This document shows, piece by piece, positions 25,544 to 33,605 of a stretch of 64,000 nt of DNA. Each line of letters begins with the position of its first letter. Position 1 is the stretch's first letter. The stretch is taken from NCBI RefSeq assembly GCF_000714715.1, contig NZ_JMFO01000008.1, positions 51,891 to 115,890 on the forward strand, read 5' to 3'. The notes under the pieces were generated by a model that ran no database searches, was not told the DNA's origin, and was given only the letters and a program-made list of their open reading frames with translations. Both the position numbers and the translations under genes were made by a program. The DNA is from Candidatus Magnetobacterium casense. GTDB lineage: Bacteria > Nitrospirota > Thermodesulfovibrionia > Thermodesulfovibrionales > Magnetobacteriaceae.

Positions 25544-27586
25544 ATGATCAGAGCAAGTAAAAAGTTATTGGCAACAACGAAAATGATTACGTTAATAATA
25601 GCCCTGGTGCTGGTGTCGGTGGCAACGCTGATGGCCGGTACCGTAAGCCTGCCGCAGACGGGGCAGACGACGAGCTACGCCGCGGGTGACGACGGGGCGA
25701 TCAGGGCAGGCGTGGCTTGGCCCAGCCCGAGATTCACGGACAACAGCACCCCGACCGTGACCGACAACCTCACGGGACTGATGTGGACCAAAGACGCCAA
25801 CCTTGCCGGAATCGTGACATGGCATCAGGCCCTGGACTATATTGCCTCAATGAACAACGGAGCAGGTACGTATGGCTATACCGACTGGCGGTTGCCGAAC
25901 GTCAACGAGCTGGAGAGTCTTGTCAACGTGGGTCAGGCGAATATAGCGACATGGCTAAATTTGCAGGGGTTTACCAATGTGCAGTCTAGCCACTACTGGT
26001 CGTCTACGTCCTGCGCTGTCAATACGTCCGACGCGTGGATCGTCTACATGGACGCTGGCAGCCTCAGCGCCTACGTTAGGTCCAATGGCAGCAGCTACGT
26101 GTGGCCGGTTCGTTCTGGACAGGTTGGTAATTCGGCCATTTGGTCATCCGGACAGACGACGAGCTATGCTGCGGGTGACGACGGCGCACTCCAGAAAGGT
26201 GTTGCTTGGCCCAGCCCGAGATTCACGGACAACAGCACCCCGACCGTGACCGACAACCTCACGGGGCTGATGTGGACCAAAGACGCCAACCTTCCAGGCA
26301 CTACCAAGACCTGGCAACAGGCGTTGGACTATATTGCATCGATGAACTCCGGGGCTGGCACGTATGGGTATACCGACTGGCGACTGCCAAACAGGAAAGA
26401 GCTTTTCAGCTTGGCCGACCGTGCAACGTATAACCCATCGCTTCCATACGGCCACCTTTTTACCAATCTTCAGTCTGGCTACTACTGGTCGTCTACGTCC
26501 TCGTTCGGCGCGTGGGTCGTCAGCATGTACGATGGCAGCGTCGTCGCCAACATTATGACCAACGCTGGTTACGTGTGGCCAGTGCGTTCTGGACAAGTTG
26601 ATACAGAGGAACAAGGTCCCGGCGGCAACGACCCCAACTACGACGGCAACGGCGACGGTACCCCCGACAGACTACAGGGCAACGTGGAGTCATTTCACGC
26701 GGCCAACTCACAGTACATAACCGTGGCAGCCGATCCATCCGTGAACATCAGTACCATCAGTTCAGTCACTACCCCCGACCTCGGCGGCCTTGGCCTGACT
26801 ACAGGCAACGCGAGCACAAAGCTGCCCGTGGGCACATTGTCATTCACCCTGACAGGCGTCCAGACTGGCACGGTCAACCAGGTGAAGTTCTATCTGCCCC
26901 GCGGGGTTGTCGTCAATCACGTGAAAAAGTACGGTACTAGCGGATGGTACGACTTCGACTGCAACGGTAAATTCAGGGGGACTCCCTGCGGTGAGATAAG
27001 CGGCGGGAGGAATAATCTGGTCGTGACCCTCTACCTGATAGACAACCAACTGGGAGACATCGATAGCACCGTCGGGACGATCCAGGACCCCGTGGCGCTT
27101 TTATCGCCTGCACAGGTGACATACACGCTGCCATACCTGCACACAAACCCCGTCAACGTGACCTATTGCGTCATATCGAACATGACGGCGGATACCTCAA
27201 CGGTAGGCGTTGAGCTTACAGCAACTGCCGCCGGTAACATGTCCGGCCCCACGAATGACCTGATATCGACAATGACAACGGCTAATAAACAAATCAACGC
27301 CTATCAGACACGGATGCTAACCTTCAATGGCAAAGACATCTCACTGGATACAAACGTGATAGGCAGCATACCGGAGGTGGCCCCTAAATCAAGCCTGTAT
27401 GGTTCCTACGGTGCCTCGATTGTTATCACAAGCGAGAGTACGGTAGACCCGGTTGGTCTGAGTTGTGGCAGCGTTCCGATGGCCTGCTTCCAGGGAAATA
27501 CGCTCCCCAAACGCAACCTGGTCGGCTATCTCTGCAGGTCAAACAACCTCGGAGCGTTGGGCGGCACGGGTGTGTTCACGTACTAG
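25544..27586 (+). CDS. Secreted protein with two DUF1566 domains and a choice-of-anchor U domain
   Basis: A 680-residue exported protein. The ATG at 25544 is preferred over an upstream GTG at 25505 because it follows AAGGAG and opens a clear signal peptide (basic MIRASKK, then a hydrophobic stretch to LMAG). Two DUF1566 domains follow (about residues 40-205 and 210-375), each with TGLMWTKDANL, GYTDWRLPN, YYWSSTS/HYWSSTS and YVWPVRSGQ. A calcium-type loop DPNYDGNGDGTPD joins them to a choice-of-anchor U-like domain (about 395-530) and a further beta-rich part. The frame ends TAG at 27584; read-through would add 16 mostly hydrophobic residues. The two variable C-terminal regions differ mostly at codons of NNC type. 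Probable surface binding protein. Confidence 0.85.
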   Translation: MIRASKKLLATTKMITLIIALVLVSVATLMAGTVSLPQTGQTTSYAAGDDGAIRAGVAWPSPRFTDNSTPTVTDNLTGLMWTKDANLAGIVTWHQALDYIASMNNGAGTYGYTDWRLPNVNELESLVNVGQANIATWLNLQGFTNVQSSHYWSSTSCAVNTSDAWIVYMDAGSLSAYVRSNGSSYVWPVRSGQVGNSAIWSSGQTTSYAAGDDGALQKGVAWPSPRFTDNSTPTVTDNLTGLMWTKDANLPGTTKTWQQALDYIASMNSGAGTYGYTDWRLPNRKELFSLADRATYNPSLPYGHLFTNLQSGYYWSSTSSFGAWVVSMYDGSVVANIMTNAGYVWPVRSGQVDTEEQGPGGNDPNYDGNGDGTPDRLQGNVESFHAANSQYITVAADPSVNISTISSVTTPDLGGLGLTTGNASTKLPVGTLSFTLTGVQTGTVNQVKFYLPRGVVVNHVKKYGTSGWYDFDCNGKFRGTPCGEISGGRNNLVVTLYLIDNQLGDIDSTVGTIQDPVALLSPAQVTYTLPYLHTNPVNVTYCVISNMTADTSTVGVELTATAAGNMSGPTNDLISTMTTANKQINAYQTRMLTFNGKDISLDTNVIGSIPEVAPKSSLYGSYGASIVITSESTVDPVGLSCGSVPMACFQGNTLPKRNLVGYLCRSNNLGALGGTGVFTY

Positions 27587-27653
27587 GCGCTGGTGGCTTT
27601 GACGGCAATGGGGATATCCCTGTTGCCGTTGGGCTGAAGGAGGAATAACTTAC

Positions 27654-28598
27654 TCAAAAGAATCCCTTCAAATCTTCTACGGAGGCAGACGTCTTTAACA
27701 GTTTCTTAAATTCCTCTAATTTTTCTATAGTTCCAAGTTTTCTGACACTTTCCATAATATCGGTAGCCACATCTGCATACTTAACCTCAAGTATCACTTC
27801 TATTCCTTCAAGCAGCCCCTCGTACTTTCCTTCAAGTTTTCCTTCGAGTCTGCCCTTGCGCTCTCCCTCTAGTCTGCCTTTGCGCTCTCCCTCAAGAAAT
27901 GAATACTCTATTGCACCCCTTTCATCCTGTAAGCGAATCAGCCAGTAATCGTACAGCTCAAATTCATCCTTGCTCCAGAACATCCTGGTTGCTATGTTGT
28001 ATGCCTCTTGTATCTCCGCAAAGTCTGCGCTCTTGGGTATTATTTGCATGGAACCGGCGTTTTTTATAAAATGTATCCATTTATCCACTACGCTCTGCAG
28101 CTCATCCTCGGTTTTGGTAAACTTGGGCAGCTCTATAAAGTTGAATTCAAAATCCATTAACTCCTGCCTGAGAGTGGCGGAGTTTAATATCAGATGCCTT
28201 GTGATGTAGCTGTCACCTTCAAACATGTCAAAGTCCAGTATGCCTATATATATCACCGGTTTTAACGCAGGATAATCGTCGCCTTTCTCCAACTGGGCAA
28301 TATATGCCTTACTTGTATAGTACAGCACCCGTTTTTCAAATCCGCTCTGCCTTTGAATCTGTATCTCTATTATAAATGTTATGCCCCTTTTATCTACCGC
28401 CCTTATATCCAAGATCGTCTCTTTCAGTATCTTTATATTTGGTGTCTGGTACGGATTAAGAATCGACAAATCATCTATTTCCCTGTCTCCGGCGAGGCCT
28501 AAGACTGCATTTAAAAAAGATATGAGGATACCCTTCTTGCCTTCGTTGCCAAATATCTTCCTAAACGCTATGTCACTTCTTACATCTACAAACTGCAT
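27654..28598 (-). CDS. Rpn-type PD-(D/E)XK nuclease / putative transposase
   Basis: A 314-residue paralogue of the gene at 10868: identical N-terminal DVRSDIAFRKIFGNE, the same nuclease core DIRAVDKRGITFIIEIQIQ and the same helical middle. The C-terminal repeat linker is shorter and more degenerate (EGERKGRLEGERKGRLEGK, then KYEGLLEGIE), so repeat number differs between paralogues. It converges on the DUF1566 gene. An R1 element lies 45 bp upstream of its start. Confidence 0.85.
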   Translation of the reverse strand: MQFVDVRSDIAFRKIFGNEGKKGILISFLNAVLGLAGDREIDDLSILNPYQTPNIKILKETILDIRAVDKRGITFIIEIQIQRQSGFEKRVLYYTSKAYIAQLEKGDDYPALKPVIYIGILDFDMFEGDSYITRHLILNSATLRQELMDFEFNFIELPKFTKTEDELQSVVDKWIHFIKNAGSMQIIPKSADFAEIQEAYNIATRMFWSKDEFELYDYWLIRLQDERGAIEYSFLEGERKGRLEGERKGRLEGKLEGKYEGLLEGIEVILEVKYADVATDIMESVRKLGTIEKLEEFKKLLKTSASVEDLKGFF

Positions 28599-28643
28599 CT
28601 TTTATTATAACAAAACATCTTAAACTTTATACAGGGAAATAAA

Positions 28644-28834
28644 GTATCCTCTTTAAAAAGCAGGGTAATTTTTATTTCACGCTTAAAAGGCATGGATTCC
28701 TGCTTTCGCAGGAATGACAATTACAGCCGTTTTCCAAGTGTGCCTGCCCCTGGCTCGAACAGGGGTCATTCCTGGCTTGACCAGGAATCCAAGATGCGTA
28801 AAAGTATAGTTACCATGAAATATAAAGAAGATAC
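28644..28834. mobile_element. R1 MITE-like element, copy C
   Basis: A 191-bp element with terminal repeats GTATCCTCTTTAAAAAGCAG at the left and CATGAAATATAAAGAAGATAC at the right, the latter the inverse of the former with mismatches. Its middle (palindromes on GATTCCTGCTTTCGCAGGAA and GTCATTCCTGGCTTGACCAG) is the reverse complement of copy A. It fills most of 28599-28925, between an Rpn gene and ychF. Confidence 0.7.
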
Positions 28835-28925
28835 GTTTTTTAACGCTCCGGAAATTTACTTATATCATTCTGAGGGTAAACTCTGCTAAAATAATACGAT
28901 TATTTTATATTGAAGGAGTAAGCCC

Positions 28926-30011
28926 TTGAACATAGCGATAAGCGGACTATCCAATGCGGGAAAAACGACAATATTTAACGCCCTGACTGGCCTGAATGTT
29001 GAGACCACCATTTATCCTTCGGTCACTGAGGCCCCCCACCGGGGATCGGTGAAGGTTCCGGATGAGCGGGTTGAGTGGCTTTCGGGCGTGTTTAAGCCCA
29101 AAAAAACGACACATTCGACAATCGAGTATACGGACTTCATCGGTCTCACACGCGGTGAGGCCGATAACAACCGTAAGGTGCTGGACCTCTTGAAGGACGC
29201 CGATGCCATCCTGGACGTACTGCGGGCCTTCAATGACCCGGCCGTCGTGCATCCGGACAACTCCGTAGACCCGCTGCGCGATGCCAGGACCCTGGAAGTG
29301 GAGTGGGTACTGTCTGACCTCGACCTGGTGGAAAAGAGGCTCACCCGGATGGCCGATGCGGCCAAAAGAGGAAAGAAGCCCGATGAGGCCGAAAAAAAAC
29401 TGCTCACCCGGTGTAAGGATTTCCTCGAAGGCGAACAACCGCTGCGCAACATGCCACTGTCCCCGGAAGAGTGGAAGTCCCTCAGACACCTCCAGTTTGT
29501 CTCCGCCAAGCCACGGATACTCGTCCTGAACATCTCCGAAGGCGACGTAGGATCGGACAAGGTGGCAGAGATGGTTGCCGCCATAGCCGGAGAGCTTAGG
29601 TGTAAACCCCAACACGTGATCCCCATGTGTGGCAAAATCGAAATGGAGATAGGACAACTGCCACCCGAGGAGGCCAAGGATTTCCTTGCCGACCTTGGGA
29701 TCGCAGAACCGGCATGTAACCGCCTGATCAGTGTCTGCTATGAGGCCCTGGAGCTGATATCGTTTCTGACGGTGGGCGAGGACGAAGTTAAATCCTGGAC
29801 CATCAGCCGTGGCAGCAGCGCCGTGCAGGCCGCCGGCAAGATACACTCGGACATTGAACGTGGCTTTATCAGGGCCGAGGTGGTCTCCTGCGATGCATTC
29901 AAGGTCGCCGGCAGCATGGCAGAGGCGCGTAAACATGGCTCCGTTACCCTGCAGGGAAAGACTTACACGGTAAATGACGGAGATATTATAAACTTTAGAT
30001 TTAACGTTTAA
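28926..30011 (+). CDS. ychF: YchF/Ola1-type P-loop ATPase
   Basis: A 361-residue YchF-family protein of the Obg-like GTPase-fold group; the family hydrolyses ATP and binds ribosomes. The G1 loop is GLSNAGKTTIFNALTG (residues 7-22). G3 is degenerate (DFIGLTRGE), and the C-terminal TGS domain (about 275-361) ends with TVNDGDIINFRFNV. The start is TTG, supported by a GAAGGAG ribosome site 8 nt upstream. It lies 11 bp before the glucan synthase gene, which is an unusual neighbour. Confidence 0.93.
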   Translation: MNIAISGLSNAGKTTIFNALTGLNVETTIYPSVTEAPHRGSVKVPDERVEWLSGVFKPKKTTHSTIEYTDFIGLTRGEADNNRKVLDLLKDADAILDVLRAFNDPAVVHPDNSVDPLRDARTLEVEWVLSDLDLVEKRLTRMADAAKRGKKPDEAEKKLLTRCKDFLEGEQPLRNMPLSPEEWKSLRHLQFVSAKPRILVLNISEGDVGSDKVAEMVAAIAGELRCKPQHVIPMCGKIEMEIGQLPPEEAKDFLADLGIAEPACNRLISVCYEALELISFLTVGEDEVKSWTISRGSSAVQAAGKIHSDIERGFIRAEVVSCDAFKVAGSMAEARKHGSVTLQGKTYTVNDGDIINFRFNV

Positions 30012-30022
30012 GAGGAGTACTT

Positions 30023-31246
30023 ATGAAAGCACTAATATTGACCAATGAGTTTCCGCCATACGTTTACGGGGGAGCGGGCGTGCATGTTGAGTACCTGACC
30101 CGTGAGATGTCCAGGCTGATTGACGTGGAGGTGCGATGTTTCGGGGACCAATACGGGCATTTCGGCAACCTGTCCTTCAAGGGCTACAACTGCGACAAAA
30201 AAGCCTTTGAGGGCTGTGACAAGCAGCTCAGATCACCCCTTGCAGCCTTCTACAACAACGTCCTGTTTAACATCGCCCCCATAGATGCCAACGTAGTGCA
30301 CTGCCACACCTGGTACACGCACATGGGGGGCATTATGGCAAGCAAGGCCTACGGTCTGCCACTGATCATAACCACTCACTCGCTTGAACCGTTAAGACCC
30401 TGGAAGCGTGAACAGCTCGGCCTGGGCTATGACCTCTCCCTGTGGGTGGAAAAAACTGCCATGGAAATGGCCGATGCCATCATTGCCGTCTCACATGGCA
30501 TGAAACAGGACGTATTAAACCTCTTTGACATAGACCAATCAAAGATAGCCGTCATCTACAACGGCATAGACACCGATGAGTATACGCCACAGACGTCCCA
30601 TGAAGCCCTGCTCAAATACGGGATCAATCCCGATAAGCCCTACGTGCTCTTTGTGGGAAGGATCACCAGGCAAAAGGGCATTATACACCTCGTAAACGCC
30701 ATCAAACACATCAACGATGAAGCCCAGATAGTGCTCTGTGCCGGTCAGCCCGATACCGAGGAGATCAAAAATGAGATGGAGGAGGGCGTGCGACGTCTGC
30801 AGGCAAAGCGCGATAATATCCTCTGGATACAGAAGATGGTTCCCAGGAAAGAGATAATTGAACTATACTCTCATGCCACCGTGTTCTGCTGTCCGTCCAT
30901 CTATGAACCCTTTGGTATCATCAATCTCGAAGCGATGGCCTGTGGCACGCCGGTTGTGGCAAGCGCCGTTGGTGGCATCGTCGAAATCATTGAGGACGGC
31001 AAGACCGGGTTTCTCGTCCCGCTGCAGCAGCATAAGGAAAGCCCCTTTGAGGCCATTGACCCTGAGCAGTTTGCGCGTGACCTTGCCCAAAAGATAAACA
31101 GGTGCCTCGACGACAATGCCCTGTGCACCGAAATGGGCAAAAACAGCCGCATACGGGCCGAACAGTACTTCAGTTGGAAGGCCATCGCCAGAGACGTTGT
31201 GGCGTTGTATGAGAGATGCGTACAAAGCAGAGGTGCAACATGCTGA
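30023..31246 (+). CDS. glgM: GT4 alpha-glucan synthase, GlgM-like (maltose-1-phosphate synthase)
   Basis: A 407-residue GT4 glycosyltransferase. The N-terminus TNEFPPYVYGGAGVHVEYL closely matches actinobacterial GlgM, which joins ADP-glucose and glucose-1-phosphate to make maltose-1-phosphate. The donor site appears as FVGRITRQKG and EPFGIINLEAMACGTPVVAS. Length fits GlgM rather than the longer GT5 GlgA. It overlaps the glgE start by 7 bp, which strongly supports the GlgM-GlgE pathway of glucan synthesis. Confidence 0.88.
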   Translation: MKALILTNEFPPYVYGGAGVHVEYLTREMSRLIDVEVRCFGDQYGHFGNLSFKGYNCDKKAFEGCDKQLRSPLAAFYNNVLFNIAPIDANVVHCHTWYTHMGGIMASKAYGLPLIITTHSLEPLRPWKREQLGLGYDLSLWVEKTAMEMADAIIAVSHGMKQDVLNLFDIDQSKIAVIYNGIDTDEYTPQTSHEALLKYGINPDKPYVLFVGRITRQKGIIHLVNAIKHINDEAQIVLCAGQPDTEEIKNEMEEGVRRLQAKRDNILWIQKMVPRKEIIELYSHATVFCCPSIYEPFGIINLEAMACGTPVVASAVGGIVEIIEDGKTGFLVPLQQHKESPFEAIDPEQFARDLAQKINRCLDDNALCTEMGKNSRIRAEQYFSWKAIARDVVALYERCVQSRGATC

Positions 31247-33246
31247 ATAGGGTAAATCCGTTTATCATAGAAAATGTATCTCCGTGCATTGATGGAGGCA
31301 GATATCCGGTTAAGCGTGAAGTGGGTGACGTTTTTACGGTAAGGGCAACGGTCTTTAAGGAGGGCCATGACGTCATTGTGGTGTTGCTCAGGCACAGGGA
31401 GAAGGCTGCTGGCGGCCCCTGGAGTGAATCCCCTATGACCTTGAAAAATGCCGGCCTGGATATCTACGAGGGCAGCTTCAGTCTGCCAAAAAACACCCGC
31501 TATCAGTACACCGTGGAGGCATACACGGACCTGTATAAATCGTGGCTGAATGACACCACCAAGAAGTTTGACAGTCACCAGGACGTCGAAAGTGAGTTGA
31601 TCGAGGGATACAGCCTTATCGCAGAGACACTTGACAGGGCGGTTTCGGCCCCGGATATATACAAGAGCTATATTCAGAGTTTCCTGACGGCAGTGGATGA
31701 GGCATCCTCACAGGCAGAGAAGATGGCCCTCATGTCTGATAGCAAGCTGGTTGAGATACTCACCATACTCAGTGCCCGTGGAGATAGCACGGTGTTTGAG
31801 CCGACATTGGAGGTGTTTGTAGACAGGGTGCGGGCGCGGTATGGGACGTGGTATGAGATGTTTCCGCGCTCCCAGGGCAAAAAGCCGGGCGTCAGCGCCA
31901 CGTTTAAGGATTGCATAGAGCGTCTGACGGAGATCAGGTACATGGGGTTTGACGTGGTGTACCTCACGCCGATTCATCCCATTGGGGTCACCAAGCGCAA
32001 GGGGCCAAACAACAGCCTCGTCTGCGGCCCCAACGACCCCGGATGTCCCTACGCCATTGGCAGCGATTTTGGTGGGCACAAGGCGATAGAACCCGGACTT
32101 GGAACGTTTGAGGATTTTGCCGGGTTTGAGGCCGCCTGCAAGGAAAAGGGCATGGAGGTGGCCATTGACTTTGCCATCAACTGTTCGCCCGACCATCCTT
32201 ACGTAAAGGAGCACCCCGACTGGTTCTTCAAGCGTCCCGACGGCACCATCAAGTACGCCGAAAATCCGCCCAAAAAGTACGAGGACATCTATCCCCTGAA
32301 CTTCTATGCCCCCGGTGACAGTTGGAAGGAGTTGTGGGCGGAGATGCGCGATATTATCCTGTTCTGGTGTGCCAGGAACGTTCGCATATTCAGGGTTGAC
32401 AATCCGCATACCAAGCCGGTTCCGTTCTGGCAGTGGCTCATTGCCGAGGTACAGGACCAGTATCCTGACGCCATCTTCTTGTCGGAGGCTTTTACCAGGC
32501 CGCCGATGATGGAGGTCCTGGCCAAGGCCGGCTTTACGCAATCGTATACGTACTTTACGTGGAGGAATTTTAAACACGAAATCATCGGGTACTTCACCCA
32601 CCTGACGCAGGATGAGGTCAGCGAGTGTCTCCGCTGCAATCTCTTTGCCAACACGCCCGATATCCTGCCGCAGATTCTCCAGCAGGGTGGCAGACCGGCC
32701 TTTAAGATGCGTCTCGCCCTGGCCGCAACCCTGGGCGCAACCTACGGGATATACAACGGCTTTGAGTTGTGCGAAAATACCGCCATCCAAGGCAAGGAGG
32801 AGTACCTGAACTCCGAAAAGTACGACTACAAGGTCTGGGACTGGGACAGAGAGGGCAACATCAAGGACTACGTCGCACGTGTCAACCGCATACGGCACGA
32901 AAACGTGGCCCTGCATTACAACAAGAACCTGCGCTTTTATAACTCCTATGACGAAAACATCCTGTTCTACGGCAAGACCTCCGATGATGGCAGCAACACG
33001 ATTTTCGTGGTGGTCAACCTTGACCCGTTTAAGGCGCATCAGTCAAAGGTCTACATCCCGACACAGGAGCTTGGCATAAAGGACGACGAGACCTATGAGT
33101 TGTTAAATCTCATTACGGATGAGTGGCTGCTGTGCAAGGGGCAGGAGACAACCATCACCCTTGACCCGGCAGTAGAGCCGGCCTTCATATTCAGGCTGAT
33201 CCGCTGGGTACACAAAGAAGAAAAGTTCGACTACTTCCATATGTAG
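31240..33246 (+). CDS. glgE: Alpha-1,4-glucan:maltose-1-phosphate maltosyltransferase GlgE
   Basis: A 668-residue GH13 enzyme that extends alpha-glucan using maltose-1-phosphate. It has the GlgE-type N-terminal domain (PFIIENVSPCIDGGRYPVK) and catalytic barrel. The nucleophile Asp387 lies in FRVDNPHTKP and the acid Glu416 in FLSEAFTRP. The phosphate-site region around KGPNNSLVCGPNDPG is typical. I chose ATG 31240, which forms ATGCTGA with the glgM stop and follows AGAGGTG, over an in-frame ATG at 31216. Confidence 0.93.
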   Translation: MLNRVNPFIIENVSPCIDGGRYPVKREVGDVFTVRATVFKEGHDVIVVLLRHREKAAGGPWSESPMTLKNAGLDIYEGSFSLPKNTRYQYTVEAYTDLYKSWLNDTTKKFDSHQDVESELIEGYSLIAETLDRAVSAPDIYKSYIQSFLTAVDEASSQAEKMALMSDSKLVEILTILSARGDSTVFEPTLEVFVDRVRARYGTWYEMFPRSQGKKPGVSATFKDCIERLTEIRYMGFDVVYLTPIHPIGVTKRKGPNNSLVCGPNDPGCPYAIGSDFGGHKAIEPGLGTFEDFAGFEAACKEKGMEVAIDFAINCSPDHPYVKEHPDWFFKRPDGTIKYAENPPKKYEDIYPLNFYAPGDSWKELWAEMRDIILFWCARNVRIFRVDNPHTKPVPFWQWLIAEVQDQYPDAIFLSEAFTRPPMMEVLAKAGFTQSYTYFTWRNFKHEIIGYFTHLTQDEVSECLRCNLFANTPDILPQILQQGGRPAFKMRLALAATLGATYGIYNGFELCENTAIQGKEEYLNSEKYDYKVWDWDREGNIKDYVARVNRIRHENVALHYNKNLRFYNSYDENILFYGKTSDDGSNTIFVVVNLDPFKAHQSKVYIPTQELGIKDDETYELLNLITDEWLLCKGQETTITLDPAVEPAFIFRLIRWVHKEEKFDYFHM

Positions 33247-33424
33247 GAAAGAAAAGAAAGAAGGGGAGCGGTTTACGGCAGGGGCGGGTGCGACAATTGA
33301 GCCAGGGGGCGGCTCGCCCCCCGCTGCGGGAAAATCGTGCCTCACCCCCTCCGTCCCACTTCAGAACATCCTGCAAGGGGGCCAGCCCCCACTGAGCCGG
33401 GGGTTGCTGACCCCTTGACCCCAT
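33247..33424. repeat. R2 element, long copy after glgE
   Basis: It runs from just after the glgE stop: GAAAGAAGGGGAGCGGTTTA, CAGGGGGCGGCTCGCCCCC, AAGGGGGCCAGCCCCC and CTGACCCCTTGACCCC. It is oriented opposite to the copy at 37126, so two inverted R2 copies bracket the SIR2-NACHT gene. Together with an R1 end, a gene remnant and a promoter it accounts for the gene-free stretch 33247-33605. Confidence 0.65.
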
Positions 33425-33426
33425 TT

Positions 33427-33450
33427 TTACATGCTTTTTTAAGAAGATAC
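33427..33450. repeat. Solo R1 terminal repeat
   Basis: TTTACATGCTTTTTTAAGAA followed by GATAC matches the right end of R1 copies (for example 17477-17501) without the rest of the element. It may be the scar of a lost R1 copy at the edge of the defence-gene segment. Confidence 0.45.
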
Positions 33451-33483
33451 CAAATCTTTTATAATAGAACCATCTCCAGGATT

Positions 33484-33540
33484 TACGCCACCGCAAACTT
33501 GACGACACTGTTGGCAACACGCAGGACATTGGCCTTATTA
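33484..33540 (-). pseudogene. Remnant of the HlyD/MacA adaptor gene
   Basis: On the minus strand this translates as KANVLRVANSVVKF, then AVA and a stop. The intact adaptor gene at 37256-38527 contains KANVLCVANSAVKFEDG (near 37450-37500). DNA identity over about 50 bp is high. The remnant is in the same orientation as the full gene and on the other side of the SIR2-NACHT gene. Confidence 0.65.
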
Positions 33541-33570
33541 GAGGTATCACAGAAATAAATGTCTGACCAA

Positions 33571-33600
33571 TTGCAAATACAATCATGCCCGTGGTATAAT
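33571..33600 (+). promoter_or_regulatory. Putative leaderless promoter of the SIR2-NACHT gene
   Basis: TTGCAA (33571-33576), an 18-bp spacer and a perfect TATAAT (33595-33600) are followed 5 nt later by the ATG at 33606. Transcription would start at about the start codon itself. No Shine-Dalgarno is present. Confidence 0.55.
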
Positions 33601-33605
33601 GCGTC

